From Collinsella aerofaciens (GTDB lineage: Bacteria > Actinomycetota > Coriobacteriia > Coriobacteriales > Coriobacteriaceae), in contig NZ_JADMSU010000002.1 of NCBI RefSeq assembly GCF_015561195.1, positions 124,001 to 188,000 on the forward strand: a stretch of 64,000 nucleotides of DNA. The letters are read 5' to 3'. The notes below the pieces were generated by a model. It made no database searches. It was not told the DNA's origin and saw only the letters and a list, made by a program, of their open reading frames with translations. Shown here piece after piece: positions 1 through 10,298 of the stretch. A program made the position numbers and the translations under genes. Every line of letters begins with the position of its first letter. Positions within the stretch are counted from its first letter, which is position 1.

Positions 1-2
1 CG

Positions 3-119
3 GCAAACCGCGCCACGGCAGAACTCCCCGCCTTTATGGGGTCGCGCCCCTTCTCCGCTGCCAATCGGCTACTCGAACAGCACGGCTCGACCCCCGTCAA
101 CTGGACTTGCCTCGGCTAA
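3..119 (+). CDS. C-terminal end of an unidentified protein (partial)
   Basis: An uninterrupted reading frame enters from the left edge and ends at TAA 117-119, giving 38 residues that finish in LEQHGSTPVNWTCLG. It is followed at once by a strong hairpin terminator, which fits the 3' end of a real plus-strand gene. Too little of the protein is inside the window to name a family. Confidence 0.5.
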   Translation, partial: ANRATAELPAFMGSRPFSAANRLLEQHGSTPVNWTCLG

Positions 120-134
120 AAACCGATACATCAA

Positions 135-168
135 AAACGCGCCCGACGGCTTTCCATCGGGCGCGTTT
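135..168. terminator. Bidirectional hairpin terminator
   Basis: Perfect 12-bp arms (AAACGCGCCCGA / TCGGGCGCGTTT) separated by a 10-nt loop. It lies between a plus-strand gene end at 119 and a minus-strand gene end at 170, so it probably serves both. Confidence 0.8.
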
Positions 169-169
169 C

Positions 170-850
170 CTATTCGGGCCAAATAAATTGTGTGCGGTCG
201 GCCTCGCCGCCATCGATCAGCAGGCTCTGCCCGGTCATAAAACGGTTGGTCACGCCCACAAAGTAGATCCACTCGGCGATCTCTTGGGCGGTGGCCCAGC
301 GCTTAAGCGGCGTAAGCTCCATAATCTGGTTCCACAGGTGCTCGTCTTCCATCACGCAACGGTTGAGCGGCGTGATAACGCCGCCCGGGTCCACACTGTT
401 GGCGATGGCCTGCGGTGCCAGGCGGTTTGCAAGGTTCTTGGTGTAGGCGATAACGCCGCCCTTGCTGGCGGCATAGGCGGGAAACTCCGATCCCGTATGT
501 CCGCTCGCCGACCCCACATTGACCACGGATTTGATAGCCGGCGCCGGCTTGGCGGCAAGCCCCTCCCCCACACAGGCGTAGCGCTCGGTCACGTTGATGG
601 TGCCACACAGGTTGGCGGCGATGTCATCGGCCGAATCCTGCGTACCGGCAACGTTTACGATTACCTGGGGTTCAAGGTCGTCTGGAAACGAGTCCGGTTC
701 GCGGACATCAACGATCAGATGGCGGTAGCGCTCGTGTTCGATCGCCGCCGGCTGCAGATCAAAGCCCACGACCTCGTGGCCCTCGTCCAAAAAGCGCTGC
801 ACGCATGCGGCTCCGATGCCGCCCGAAGCGCCCGTGATCAAAACCCGCAT
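170..850 (-). CDS. SDR family NAD(P)-dependent oxidoreductase
   Basis: This 226-residue cytoplasmic protein is a classical short-chain dehydrogenase. The nucleotide-binding motif GASGGIG sits at about residues 7-13, NVAG at about 66-69, a Ser-containing strand GSAS follows, and the catalytic pair is in YAASK. The end GQSLLIDGGE is typical of the family. It starts with ATG after AGGAGC and lies only 9 bp behind the VUT-family gene, so the two are probably co-transcribed. The reaction is an NAD(P)-linked carbonyl/alcohol conversion; the substrate cannot be told. The family call is secure, the specific role is not. Confidence 0.88.
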   Translation of the reverse strand: MRVLITGASGGIGAACVQRFLDEGHEVVGFDLQPAAIEHERYRHLIVDVREPDSFPDDLEPQVIVNVAGTQDSADDIAANLCGTINVTERYACVGEGLAAKPAPAIKSVVNVGSASGHTGSEFPAYAASKGGVIAYTKNLANRLAPQAIANSVDPGGVITPLNRCVMEDEHLWNQIMELTPLKRWATAQEIAEWIYFVGVTNRFMTGQSLLIDGGEADRTQFIWPE

Positions 851-859
851 ACTTGCTCC

Positions 860-1582
860 TTAGGCGGTTGCGTGGCGCTCGAGGTACTCGGCGCCCACAT
901 TCTCACGCTCCCAGCCACGCACGACCTTGTAGCCCACGGGGCTCAGGAAGACCTCGCACAGCAGCTCGGCAACAGCGCCGGTCAGCGAGCACATAAGGAC
1001 CTGCACCCAGGTCCAACCAAAGAACGTGTGGCTCACCACAATGGCAAAGACCAGATTGTCGATAAACTGGCCAACACCCGTGGACACATAGGAGCGGAAG
1101 GCAAAGCTCGCAAAGTTATTCTTTTTGAGCATACGGCCAAGCGACTGGTTGAGCGTGGAGTTAACCACGGCAGAAACGAGCATTGCCAGCGAAGAGCCCA
1201 GCACCACGTACCAGGTGCCGCCGATGGTGGCGTTAAGGGCGGTGTTGACCTCGATCATGCCCGTGTCGTAGTAGGCGCCCCACATGCCGGGCGTGAGCGA
1301 GCATGCCCAAAAGCACAGGCTCACGGCCAGGTTGACCAGCAGCGCGAGGATAGAGATTTTGATGGATGCCTTGGCGCCAAAGCGCTTGCAGATCATGTCC
1401 TGGCACAAAAACGAAACCCAGCTCACCACAAAGCCGCAATCGAGTGCCAGATACGGCAGGCTGATAAGCTCTTTGTTGGCCAGCAGGTTCATCATGATGA
1501 CGCTCACGAAAAACAGCGAAACCGTTGCCGCGGGAATGCTCCGCAACAGGACCTTGTAGTCCTCCATGACCTTCTTGATCAT
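860..1582 (-). CDS. VUT family (YhhQ/DUF165-like) membrane protein, probable queuosine-precursor transporter
   Basis: A 240-residue protein with about six hydrophobic segments. It contains patterns seen in the VUT/YhhQ family, such as the DMICKRFGAKASIKIS loop and the late SYVSTGVGQFIDNLVF segment. Known family members import 7-deazaguanine (queuosine) precursors; the specific substrate here is inference. The start ATG at 1582 follows AAAGGAG. It sits between prfC (157 bp upstream) and the SDR gene (9 bp downstream) on the same strand. Confidence 0.8.
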   Translation of the reverse strand: MIKKVMEDYKVLLRSIPAATVSLFFVSVIMMNLLANKELISLPYLALDCGFVVSWVSFLCQDMICKRFGAKASIKISILALLVNLAVSLCFWACSLTPGMWGAYYDTGMIEVNTALNATIGGTWYVVLGSSLAMLVSAVVNSTLNQSLGRMLKKNNFASFAFRSYVSTGVGQFIDNLVFAIVVSHTFFGWTWVQVLMCSLTGAVAELLCEVFLSPVGYKVVRGWERENVGAEYLERHATA

Positions 1583-1738
1583 TATGTACTCCTTTGGTTT
1601 TAGGTTTAACGAGCAGGATATCGGACCCGAACTGCTCGGACGCCCCGGTCTTGAGACGACGGTGGGTATGATAGCCGCTCACACGGCATCAGGCAAGCAA
1701 CCGGCGCGGCAGCCCCGCAGGGCCACCGCGCCGATGCG

Positions 1739-3352
<1,614 letters not shown>

Positions 3353-3489
3353 GCGGATCCTTTCTTGCATTGAGTGCATTACGTCGATGTAACCGCACTA
3401 TTGTAGCCGTGAAATCCCGCTCTAGGGCGTCTATCAGGACAAATTCATCAGTCAGGGCCCGGGCAGCTGGCCCAATCCGAATTTGTCTC

Positions 3490-3540
3490 TTGCATAACTG
3501 TGCATAGTGTATATATACTGTGCTTACCGGTTATATACAC
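3490..3540 (+). promoter_or_regulatory. Promoter with inverted-repeat operator for the GntR-ABC operon
   Basis: TTGCAT at 3490-3495 and TATACT at 3514-3519 (18-bp spacer) form a plausible promoter. A perfect 9-bp inverted repeat, GTGTATATA at 3507-3515 and TATATACAC at 3532-3540, overlaps the -10 element. The GTGTA...TACAC layout resembles operators of YtrA-type GntR regulators, which repress their own ABC operons. Seen: promoter and repeat. Inferred: autoregulation by the next gene. Confidence 0.55.
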
Positions 3541-3567
3541 GTGTAGCCCATCAGCTAAGGAGCCGCT

Positions 3568-3948
3568 GTGGACATCATCCTATCCAATTCGAGCGACAAG
3601 CCCATCTACGAGCAAATAGCCTCGCAAGTCAAAGCTCAGATCCTTTCGGGCACGCTCGCGGCGGGAGCCAAACTCCCCAGCATCCGTGCACTCGCGAGCG
3701 ATCTTGGCGTGAGTGTCATCACCACCAAGCGCGCCTACGCCGACCTGGAGCAACTCGGCTTTATCTGCACCGTGCAGGGCAAGGGCTGTTTTGTCGCCGA
3801 GGGCAACCAGGAGCTCTTGCGCGAAAACCAGCTCTGCCATATCGAAGAGCTGCTTGCGAAAGCGGCGAGCCAAGCCGAAGCCTTGGGCGTCACGCGCGAC
3901 AAGCTGCACGAGATGCTCGACCTCGTAGCCCCCGAAACCATGCAGTAG
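3568..3948 (+). CDS. GntR family transcriptional regulator, YtrA type
   Basis: A 126-residue regulator with a GntR winged helix in its first 75 residues (PIYEQIASQVK..., KLPSIRALASDLGVS, TTKRAYADLEQLGF). Only a short helical tail follows, as in the YtrA subfamily, with no ligand-binding domain. Translation starts at GTG 3568, five bases after AAGGAG. It is directly followed by an ABC ATPase and a permease, the usual YtrA arrangement, and probably represses that operon through the palindrome at 3507-3540. Confidence 0.9.
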   Translation: MDIILSNSSDKPIYEQIASQVKAQILSGTLAAGAKLPSIRALASDLGVSVITTKRAYADLEQLGFICTVQGKGCFVAEGNQELLRENQLCHIEELLAKAASQAEALGVTRDKLHEMLDLVAPETMQ

Positions 3949-3971
3949 CCATCTGCAAGAAAGGCTATACC

Positions 3972-4853
3972 ATGCAAAATTTGCTAGAACTCAAAGGTGT
4001 ATCGCGCCGCGTGAGCGACCGTTTTTCGTTGCGCGACGTCACGCTTGCCGTGGAGCCCGGCCAAATTGTCGGCTTTGTGGGAGCAAACGGTGCCGGCAAG
4101 ACGACGACCATTCGCGCCGCGCTTGGGCTTATAAAGCTCGATGCCGGCGAGGTGCACCTGTTTGGGCAGCGCTGCGGCGCCGACGTGCCCGATGAGACGC
4201 AGCGCCACCTGCGCTCCCGCATCGGGCTTGTCCTGGACACGTGTCCCTTCCCCTCCACGCTCAAGGTGAGCCAGGTCGAGAGGCTCGTAGGCCCGGCGTA
4301 CCCCACGTGGAGCTGCGAAACGTTCGCCGGATTCATCGACCGATTTGGCCTCGATCCCAAGACGAAGGTCAAGGACCTCTCCCGCGGCATGGGCATGAAG
4401 CTGCAGCTCGCCTGCGCGCTCAGCCACAATGCCAAGCTGCTCGTTTTGGACGAAGCCACTGCGGGCCTCGATCCCATGGCACGCGAAGAGCTGCTTGACG
4501 AGCTGCTCGCCTTTGTTTCCGACGGCCAGCGCAGCGTGCTGCTCTCGAGTCATATTACGTCCGACCTCGATCGCGCTGCCGACCGCGTCATCTGCATCGA
4601 TAACGGCTCGATTGTGTTTGACCTGCCGCGCGAGGACATTACCGACCGAGCCGGCATCGCCCACTGCACCCAAGCACAAGCGTCCGAGCTCATGGCGTGC
4701 GTCGAAGGCGCCCGCGCCGCCCACCACGCCTATAGCGTGGACGTGCTTGTGCCCAACCGTCGCGACGTGCTCGAAGCCTTCCCCGAGATTCCCTGCGATC
4801 GGGCAACCATTGATGACTATCTTTGCCTCATGCTGAAAGGGGCTTCGAAATGA
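3972..4853 (+). CDS. ABC transporter ATP-binding protein
   Basis: A 293-residue nucleotide-binding subunit. Walker A GANGAGKTT lies near residues 37-45, the signature is the atypical LSRGMGMKLQLA, and Walker B plus D-loop is LLVLDEATAGLDP, followed by the switch His in LLSSHITSD. The frame is open further upstream through the GntR gene, but ATG 3972 after the GntR stop gives a normal N-terminus (MQNLLELKG). Its last four bases overlap the permease start (ATGA), implying coupled translation. It probably powers an exporter for a small amphiphile or peptide; the substrate is unknown. Confidence 0.92.
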   Translation: MQNLLELKGVSRRVSDRFSLRDVTLAVEPGQIVGFVGANGAGKTTTIRAALGLIKLDAGEVHLFGQRCGADVPDETQRHLRSRIGLVLDTCPFPSTLKVSQVERLVGPAYPTWSCETFAGFIDRFGLDPKTKVKDLSRGMGMKLQLACALSHNAKLLVLDEATAGLDPMAREELLDELLAFVSDGQRSVLLSSHITSDLDRAADRVICIDNGSIVFDLPREDITDRAGIAHCTQAQASELMACVEGARAAHHAYSVDVLVPNRRDVLEAFPEIPCDRATIDDYLCLMLKGASK

Positions 4854-5548
4854 AACGCGCCTTTATGTCCGAGCTCGCCATCGTTCGCTCGCTTGTCCCG
4901 AGCATCGCGGGCGTCGGCCTGTTCATCTTCGTCGTACTGACCCTCGCCAACGCACCGGACGGTGACTCTGGCATGAGTGCCGGCGCCTGCGCGGTCAGTG
5001 CCATGTCACCCATCATGGTCATGAGCTCGCTGGCCGGCTTCGACAATCAAAACGGATGGGAGCGTTATCGGGCAACACTGCCCCTCTCGCGCAAAGACAT
5101 CATCTGCGCACGCTACCTGTGCATCGTTGTCTTCTCGGCTGTCATGGCGTGCGCCGCCGCGCTTCTGAGCATCGTCTCTATCCCGCTCTTCAACAGCGTG
5201 GGTATCCCCTCGACGGGACAGACCGTCTTTGAGACCGCAATCGCTTCGACCGCGTCCATGCTCATTTCCCTCATGATGGTGTTTCTGGCACAGCCGCTGT
5301 TCTTTCGATTTGGACACATGGAGGCGCTGCGCCTTTCCGTCGGCCTGTTTGCCCTGCTCGGATGCCTTGCCATGGCCACACTGAGCTCCTCCAACCCCAT
5401 CAGCAACTGGCTCATGTCGATTGCTGGGGCGAATCCCGATCCCGCCGTCCTCGGCTGCCTGTGCGCAGGAATTGCCGTACTGGCCCTCGCGCTATGTGCA
5501 CTTAGCTGCATCGTCAGCACCAAGGTCTATCGGGCACGCGACCTGTAG
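4850..5548 (+). CDS. ABC-2 type permease subunit
   Basis: A 232-residue integral membrane protein with about six hydrophobic helices, among them IAGVGLFIFVVLTLA, YLCIVVFSAVMACAAALL and the last GIAVLALALCALSCI. It overlaps the ATPase stop by ATGA, so the two subunits are made together. It has the size and layout of permeases in YtrA-regulated ABC operons. No substrate clue is visible. Confidence 0.85.
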   Translation: MKRAFMSELAIVRSLVPSIAGVGLFIFVVLTLANAPDGDSGMSAGACAVSAMSPIMVMSSLAGFDNQNGWERYRATLPLSRKDIICARYLCIVVFSAVMACAAALLSIVSIPLFNSVGIPSTGQTVFETAIASTASMLISLMMVFLAQPLFFRFGHMEALRLSVGLFALLGCLAMATLSSSNPISNWLMSIAGANPDPAVLGCLCAGIAVLALALCALSCIVSTKVYRARDL

Positions 5549-5616
5549 GCAAGCGCGGTATCATCGGGCATGCGCCGCAGATCTGGCGCGGTCTTTTATG
5601 AGGAGGCGCTCAACCC

Positions 5617-6492
5617 GTGTCGTGGGTTACAGCAGCATTTGCATCAGCTTTCTTTGCCGGCATCACATCCATTTTGGCCAAATGCGGCATCAGGCACACC
5701 GACTCCGACGTTGCAACCGCCATCCGTACTTGCGTGGTGCTCGTATTTGCCTGGGCAATGGCGGGCATTTCTGGATCCATCGGAGCAATCGGCGCCATTC
5801 CCGCCAAAGCCTGGCTATTCCTCACCCTCTCGGGACTCGCCACCGGCGCCTCGTGGATCTGTTACTTTAAGGCGCTCAGCATCGGAGACGTCAACAAGGT
5901 TGTACCCGTCGACAAGATGAGCACCGTGCTCGCCGTGCTGATCGCCATAGTGCTTTTTGGTGAGACAGGCAACCTGGCGGTCAAGCTCGTGGGAACCGCA
6001 GTTATCACGCTCGGCACGTTTTTGATGATCGAGAAAAAGCAGTCCGTCGGCGCAGAGCAAAAGCAAGACCGAGCCTGGCTCGCTTACGCCCTCGGCGCCG
6101 CCGCGTTCGCGGCACTCACCTCCGTCCTCGCCAAGATCGGCATCGAAGGTGTCGAGTCAAACCTGGCCACGGCAATCCGCACCTGTGTGGTACTTGTTAT
6201 GGCATGGGCAATCGTGGCTGCCAAGGGAAAGCTGGAGCAGGTCGCGCGCATTGACCCGCGCGAACTCGCATTTCTCGCGGCATCGGGCATTGCGACCGGC
6301 GCGTCGTGGCTGCTGTACTACCACGCCATCGCTGCAGGCCAGGTGAGCGTCGTCGTGCAAATCGACAAACTATCGATTGTCGTATCGGTGCTGTTCGCAC
6401 GACTGGCCTTCAACGAAAAGCTGTCGCATCGAAGCGTCATCGGCCTTTTCCTCATCGTGCTGGGCACCGCAGCGCTCGCGATTTGGAAGTAG
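5617..6492 (+). CDS. EamA/DMT superfamily transporter
   Basis: A 291-residue membrane protein made of two homologous EamA halves of about five helices each. The repeat is visible: the first half has ADSDVATAIRTC-like and LSGLATGASWICYFKAL segments, and the second has SNLATAIRTC and ASGIATGASWLLYYHAI. It starts at GTG 5617 after AGGAGG at 5601-5606. Family members export or import small metabolites; nothing here fixes the substrate. Confidence 0.9.
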   Translation: MSWVTAAFASAFFAGITSILAKCGIRHTDSDVATAIRTCVVLVFAWAMAGISGSIGAIGAIPAKAWLFLTLSGLATGASWICYFKALSIGDVNKVVPVDKMSTVLAVLIAIVLFGETGNLAVKLVGTAVITLGTFLMIEKKQSVGAEQKQDRAWLAYALGAAAFAALTSVLAKIGIEGVESNLATAIRTCVVLVMAWAIVAAKGKLEQVARIDPRELAFLAASGIATGASWLLYYHAIAAGQVSVVVQIDKLSIVVSVLFARLAFNEKLSHRSVIGLFLIVLGTAALAIWK

Positions 6493-6586
6493 CGTCGGTG
6501 CCAGGCGAGATTCAGTCCACCCGCAAATCCGTGACACAGCGCCCACACCGGGCTTGAGATGTTTGTATTGCCCGCGCGCTACCGTG

Positions 6587-7885
6587 CTACTTGCGCAGGG
6601 GCTTGGGCAGCGGAATGCCTGCCGCAATGACCGCGGCGATGATCATACAGACGATACCCTTGAGCGGGAAGCACATGAGCAGCAGACCCACGACCATGAC
6701 CGGCTGACGCATGACGACACCCATCGTCGATGCCGTGCAGACGGCGACGCAAAAGACCGGATCTGTGCCAGTGAGGATGGCAAGGCCGTAGCCCAGGCTC
6801 ACGCCCGAGAAGATAACCGGGAAGAAATGGCCGCCACGCCAGCCCATGTTGATGAGGGCGGGCGTCAGCATGGCCTTAACAAGACCGGTCGCGATAAGCA
6901 CGCCGGCGGGAATGGTGAGGTAGGTCTCCATAAGTACATCGGCTTGGGTCTCACCGGCAAACATGGTGTAGGGCAGGACCGTTCCGCAGATGGCGAGCGC
7001 CAGGCCGGCTAGCATTGCCTTGACGACAGGGCGCTCCCCTATGGCATGGGCAAGCGCTTCACTCGCGTGCTCAGAGACAAAGTACAGCCAGCCGCAGATT
7101 GTTCCGATCAGCGACAGAGGGATGAGCCAGGTAAGCTCCAGGTTGCCCACCTCGGCGGACTCGAACCTGGGCATGCCCATGCCGCCGCCCATGAGCTGGC
7201 CGAGCAGCAGGTAGGTACCCAGACCGCCGGCAATCGCGATGCCGTAGACCACGGTCTTTTGCGCCTTGGGCAGCTTGATGGTGATCTCGTCGGACGCGGA
7301 GTCCTCGCCAGCGCCCTGGCCGTCGGCGCTACCGGCGAGCGGCGCCACAAAGCCAAACACGGGCGCGGTAAAGAGCGCCGTCAGGGCAGCCTGGGTGCCC
7401 AACAGCGTGAGCTCCCTAAACTCGGCGCCAAAGCGACGCATGCGGTCGCCGACCCAGCTGCACAGACCCGCGATAACGCCGGTCAGGCCGGCCTCCGGTC
7501 CAATACTTCCGCCAAACAGCAGCGGCAGCAATGCCGCGAGTGAAAGCTTGCCCAGGTTGTCGTACGGGTAGCGACCGTCTTGCTTAACCTTGGCCATCAC
7601 CTGGTTGAGGTCATCGGTCTTGGTGCCCGTCATCTTTTCGTACAGACCGATCAGCAGGCCGCCCAGCAGGCAGACGAAAAACGGGTACGGCAAAAAACCA
7701 AACGGACCGCTCGCGAGCTCGGGCGAAGCGACACCCAGCATATGCGGAATCTCGGTCCATAGATAGTCGATACCGTGCTCCATCGCAAAAAAGAACAGCC
7801 AGACCGCGGCGCCTGCGAACGCACCGGTCACGGCAACGCTCACTAAAAACAGCGCACGGTTTTTGGGTTTTGCAAGACTATTCAT
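6587..7885 (-). CDS. ClC family chloride channel/transporter
   Basis: A 432-residue membrane protein with about ten helices. The selectivity-region motif GGSIGPEAGLTGVIA lies at about residues 125-140, and the later loop GWRGGHFFPVIFSGVSLGYG matches the second conserved ClC region. There is no cytoplasmic CBS tail. The start ATG 7885 follows GGGAGGA. It stands alone, convergent with the EamA gene. Whether it is a channel or an H+/Cl- antiporter cannot be decided from sequence alone. Confidence 0.9.
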   Translation of the reverse strand: MNSLAKPKNRALFLVSVAVTGAFAGAAVWLFFFAMEHGIDYLWTEIPHMLGVASPELASGPFGFLPYPFFVCLLGGLLIGLYEKMTGTKTDDLNQVMAKVKQDGRYPYDNLGKLSLAALLPLLFGGSIGPEAGLTGVIAGLCSWVGDRMRRFGAEFRELTLLGTQAALTALFTAPVFGFVAPLAGSADGQGAGEDSASDEITIKLPKAQKTVVYGIAIAGGLGTYLLLGQLMGGGMGMPRFESAEVGNLELTWLIPLSLIGTICGWLYFVSEHASEALAHAIGERPVVKAMLAGLALAICGTVLPYTMFAGETQADVLMETYLTIPAGVLIATGLVKAMLTPALINMGWRGGHFFPVIFSGVSLGYGLAILTGTDPVFCVAVCTASTMGVVMRQPVMVVGLLLMCFPLKGIVCMIIAAVIAAGIPLPKPLRK

Positions 7886-8010
7886 CGGGTCCTCCCGCGG
7901 TCAAAATCGACAAGGATACGTTTTATTGTAGGGCGAGCGTTGCCCGAACGAGCCAACCATCTGCGCCGCAAACGGCACCATTGGGAGTCATAGTGGGGCA
8001 GGCTCAAGAC

Positions 8011-8544
8011 TTATCCGTTGATAATCGACGCGATCTCGTGCAGGTCATCGGCAAAGTAGATGCCCTGTTGGCGCTGCGGACTCGATAGCCCCTTATCAAT
8101 CATATGCTCGAGCAGCGACTTAAGATCGTTGTAGTAACCGTCCAGGTTATACAGGATGCACGGCGCGCTCAGATGCCCCAGCGACACGGCCGACATGACC
8201 TCGGCAATCTCCTCGAGCGTGCCCGTACCGCCCGGGAAGGCGATGAACGCGTCGCCGAGCTCGATCATCTTGGCCTTACGCTCGGCCATGTCGCTCGTCA
8301 CGATGAGGTCGTCGATGCCATCGTGCTGAAACTCGGCCTCGATAAAAAAGCTCGGCTCCACGCCCGTCACGTGTCCACCGGCATCGAGTACGCTATCGGC
8401 GAGCGCACCCATCAGGCCCGATTTGGACCCGCCGTATACCAGCGCGTGCCCGTTGGAGCCAATCCAGTTGCCCAGCTCTTGCACCGCAGGCAAAAATGCT
8501 GGGTCGTTACCAACGCTGGCGCCCAGGTATACCGTGATATTCAT
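8011..8544 (-). CDS. LOG/TIGR00730 family Rossmann-fold protein
   Basis: A 177-residue cytoplasmic protein with both LOG signatures: GGSKSGLMGALADS and the catalytic PGGTGTLEEIAEV. Characterised members are nucleoside-5'-monophosphate phosphoribohydrolases (cytokinin-activating in plants); in gut bacteria the role is usually unknown. The start ATG follows GAGGGGG. The small potassium channel gene lies just upstream on the same strand with a 36-bp gap, so they may share a transcript. Confidence 0.9.
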   Translation of the reverse strand: MNITVYLGASVGNDPAFLPAVQELGNWIGSNGHALVYGGSKSGLMGALADSVLDAGGHVTGVEPSFFIEAEFQHDGIDDLIVTSDMAERKAKMIELGDAFIAFPGGTGTLEEIAEVMSAVSLGHLSAPCILYNLDGYYNDLKSLLEHMIDKGLSSPQRQQGIYFADDLHEIASIING

Positions 8545-8580
8545 ATTTAGTCCCCCTCATCGTGACGCGCGGCGCCCGTT

Positions 8581-9006
8581 CTAGCGTTGGCGTCGGCGAT
8601 ATTCGCGCACACGGCGCGATAGGTCGGCAAGCTCGTCACGATCGAGCTCTTCCAAATGCTCAAGATCGTCCATAAAGCGCGCCATGGTGTCCTTTTGGCG
8701 CATCTTGATGAGCGTATTGCAGTAGTTCACCGCCACGCCCGTGAGCATGGCGATGTAGAAGATGCTGATGACGCTCAAAACGACAGTGATAGCGCGGGCA
8801 ACCGGCGTCTCGGCCGGGATATCGCCAAAGCCGATGGTCGATACGGTCTCAAAGCTAAACCAGAGGCCGTCGCCAAACGTAAGGGTCGTGGGCTCGGACA
8901 GCCAGACGGCCGTCGAGCACAGCAGATAGAAGACGAGAAACAGGCCCGTGATGCGTGCAAAGCCAGCCTGGCGCAACACGTCGGCAAGCGTCCTCAACTT
9001 GTTCAT
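8581..9006 (-). CDS. Two-helix potassium channel protein
   Basis: A 141-residue protein with the minimal K+ channel plan. TM1 is at about residues 18-37 (ITGLFLVFYLLCSTAVWL), a pore loop has the selectivity filter TIGFGD near residue 61, and TM2 is at about 75-97. A short charged C-terminal helix (ELDRDELADLSRRVREYRRRQR) may aid tetramer assembly. No RCK/TrkA-N regulatory domain is present. It lies upstream of the LOG-family gene. Confidence 0.88.
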   Translation of the reverse strand: MNKLRTLADVLRQAGFARITGLFLVFYLLCSTAVWLSEPTTLTFGDGLWFSFETVSTIGFGDIPAETPVARAITVVLSVISIFYIAMLTGVAVNYCNTLIKMRQKDTMARFMDDLEHLEELDRDELADLSRRVREYRRRQR

Positions 9007-9057
9007 CGCGACCCCTTTTCCAGACGCCCAATCACATTCGCTCGTTATTGTCCCACA

Positions 9058-9090
9058 CCCGGCAGAAAGGAACTGTCCCCAACTGCCGGG
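9058..9090. repeat. Small palindrome with AAAGGAACTGTCCCC loop
   Basis: Arms CCCGGCAG and CTGCCGGG enclose a loop carrying AAAGGAACTGTCCCC. The same loop wording occurs in the CAAAGG...CCTTTG palindromes near 17100, 18700 and 25080, so it may belong to the same intergenic repeat family. Confidence 0.5.
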
Positions 9091-9176
9091 AGTGACCGTT
9101 TAGCGGTGCGGCGGCTGAATGGGCAGGCTGAGCTGGTATCCTTATGCGAAACTGTCTCAACTCGATAGGATTTCAT

Positions 9177-10298
9177 GTGAAACCTTCCGCTGTCTTTCGC
9201 TTGGCTCTATATCGCACCCTGGCCGTCGCGCTTGCCGCGCTCGCCATACTGAGCGCCGTCATGCCCGCCCCCGCCTTTGCCGCCGACTCCGACCAGCAGG
9301 TCAAGACGGTCCGCGTTGGCTGGCTCGTCAACAACAAAGGCTTCCAGGAAGGCATGCCGGGCGAGCGACTCTCGGGGTGGGGCTACGAGTACCTCCAGAC
9401 CCTCTCGTATTACACAAAGGGCTGGCAATACGAATACGTTAGCGGCACCTTCTCCGAGCTTATGGACATGCTCGAAGCAGGCGAAATCGACCTCATGCCC
9501 AACATCTCGTATTCGGCAGAACGCGAGCAGAAGCTGCTCTTTTCCTCGAACCCCGAGGGCACCGAGCGCTACTACATCTACGCCAGGCCCGACCGCGACG
9601 ATCTGGCCAAGGGTGACCCCCAGGCGCTCCAAGGCCTCACCATCGGCTGCAACTCTGGCGTTATGCAAACTATCGTCGGCCAGCAGTGGCTCGCCGACGA
9701 AGGCGTCACCTGCACCTATAAAGAAATCGACACCGGCAGTGCCCTCTTTGAGGCGCTTGCAGACGGCGAGGTCGACGCCGTCATCATGAACGATACCATT
9801 TCGTCGCCCGATGCGTCACCCATGTTCTACGTAGGCTCGAGCGACTACTATTTTGCCGTTCCCAAAAGCCGCCCCGATCTGATGAACGACATCAACGCCG
9901 CCATGACGACCATCGCCCGCGATAACCCGCGCTATAACGAGGAAGTCAAATCGAGTTACTCGACCCAAAACAGTGGCTCGTCATCGCTCACCGGCCCCGA
10001 GACCACCTGGCTCAAAGCAAACGGCAATACCATCACGCTCGGCTATCTTAAAAACCAACTTCCCTACTGCACGCAAAATGACGACGGCGAGATGGAAGGA
10101 TCGCTCGCCTCGCTTGCAACGACGTTGCACGACAAGTTTGGCATTACGGTCAAAACAATCGCACTCTCGAACAACAAGCAAATGATCAAAGCCTTTCCAA
10201 CGGAACCATCGATGTCGCCCTGCCATTGTTTCGCGACTACTGGCTCGCCGAGCAGACAGGGGTCATCCAGTCAAACTCGATGGGAACGGTTTCGCTGA
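9177..10298 (+). CDS. N-terminal part of a frameshifted hybrid sensor kinase: signal peptide and periplasmic solute-binding domains
   Basis: It begins with a signal peptide (RTLAVALAALAILSAVMPAPAFA) and a full SBP_bac_3-type domain (about residues 40-250: VRVGWLVNNKGFQEG, GEIDLMPNISYSAER). A second such domain begins with LGYLKNQLPYCTQ. The true frame is lost near 10190-10200, after MIKAF; the 30-odd residues after that are out-of-frame noise. The meaning continues in the frame of the next gene (NGTIDVALPLFRDYW). GTG 9177 follows AGGA at good spacing; ATG 9144 is an in-frame alternative. One missing base would explain everything, so this is either a pseudogene or an assembly error. Confidence 0.75.
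   Translation: MKPSAVFRLALYRTLAVALAALAILSAVMPAPAFAADSDQQVKTVRVGWLVNNKGFQEGMPGERLSGWGYEYLQTLSYYTKGWQYEYVSGTFSELMDMLEAGEIDLMPNISYSAEREQKLLFSSNPEGTERYYIYARPDRDDLAKGDPQALQGLTIGCNSGVMQTIVGQQWLADEGVTCTYKEIDTGSALFEALADGEVDAVIMNDTISSPDASPMFYVGSSDYYFAVPKSRPDLMNDINAAMTTIARDNPRYNEEVKSSYSTQNSGSSSLTGPETTWLKANGNTITLGYLKNQLPYCTQNDDGEMEGSLASLATTLHDKFGITVKTIALSNNKQMIKAFPTEPSMSPCHCFATTGSPSRQGSSSQTRWERFR

Noticed and set aside
107-1603. 498-codon plus-strand open frame over the SDR and VUT genes
   Set aside because: Both minus-strand genes have clear family motifs and ribosome-binding sites, and this frame has neither.
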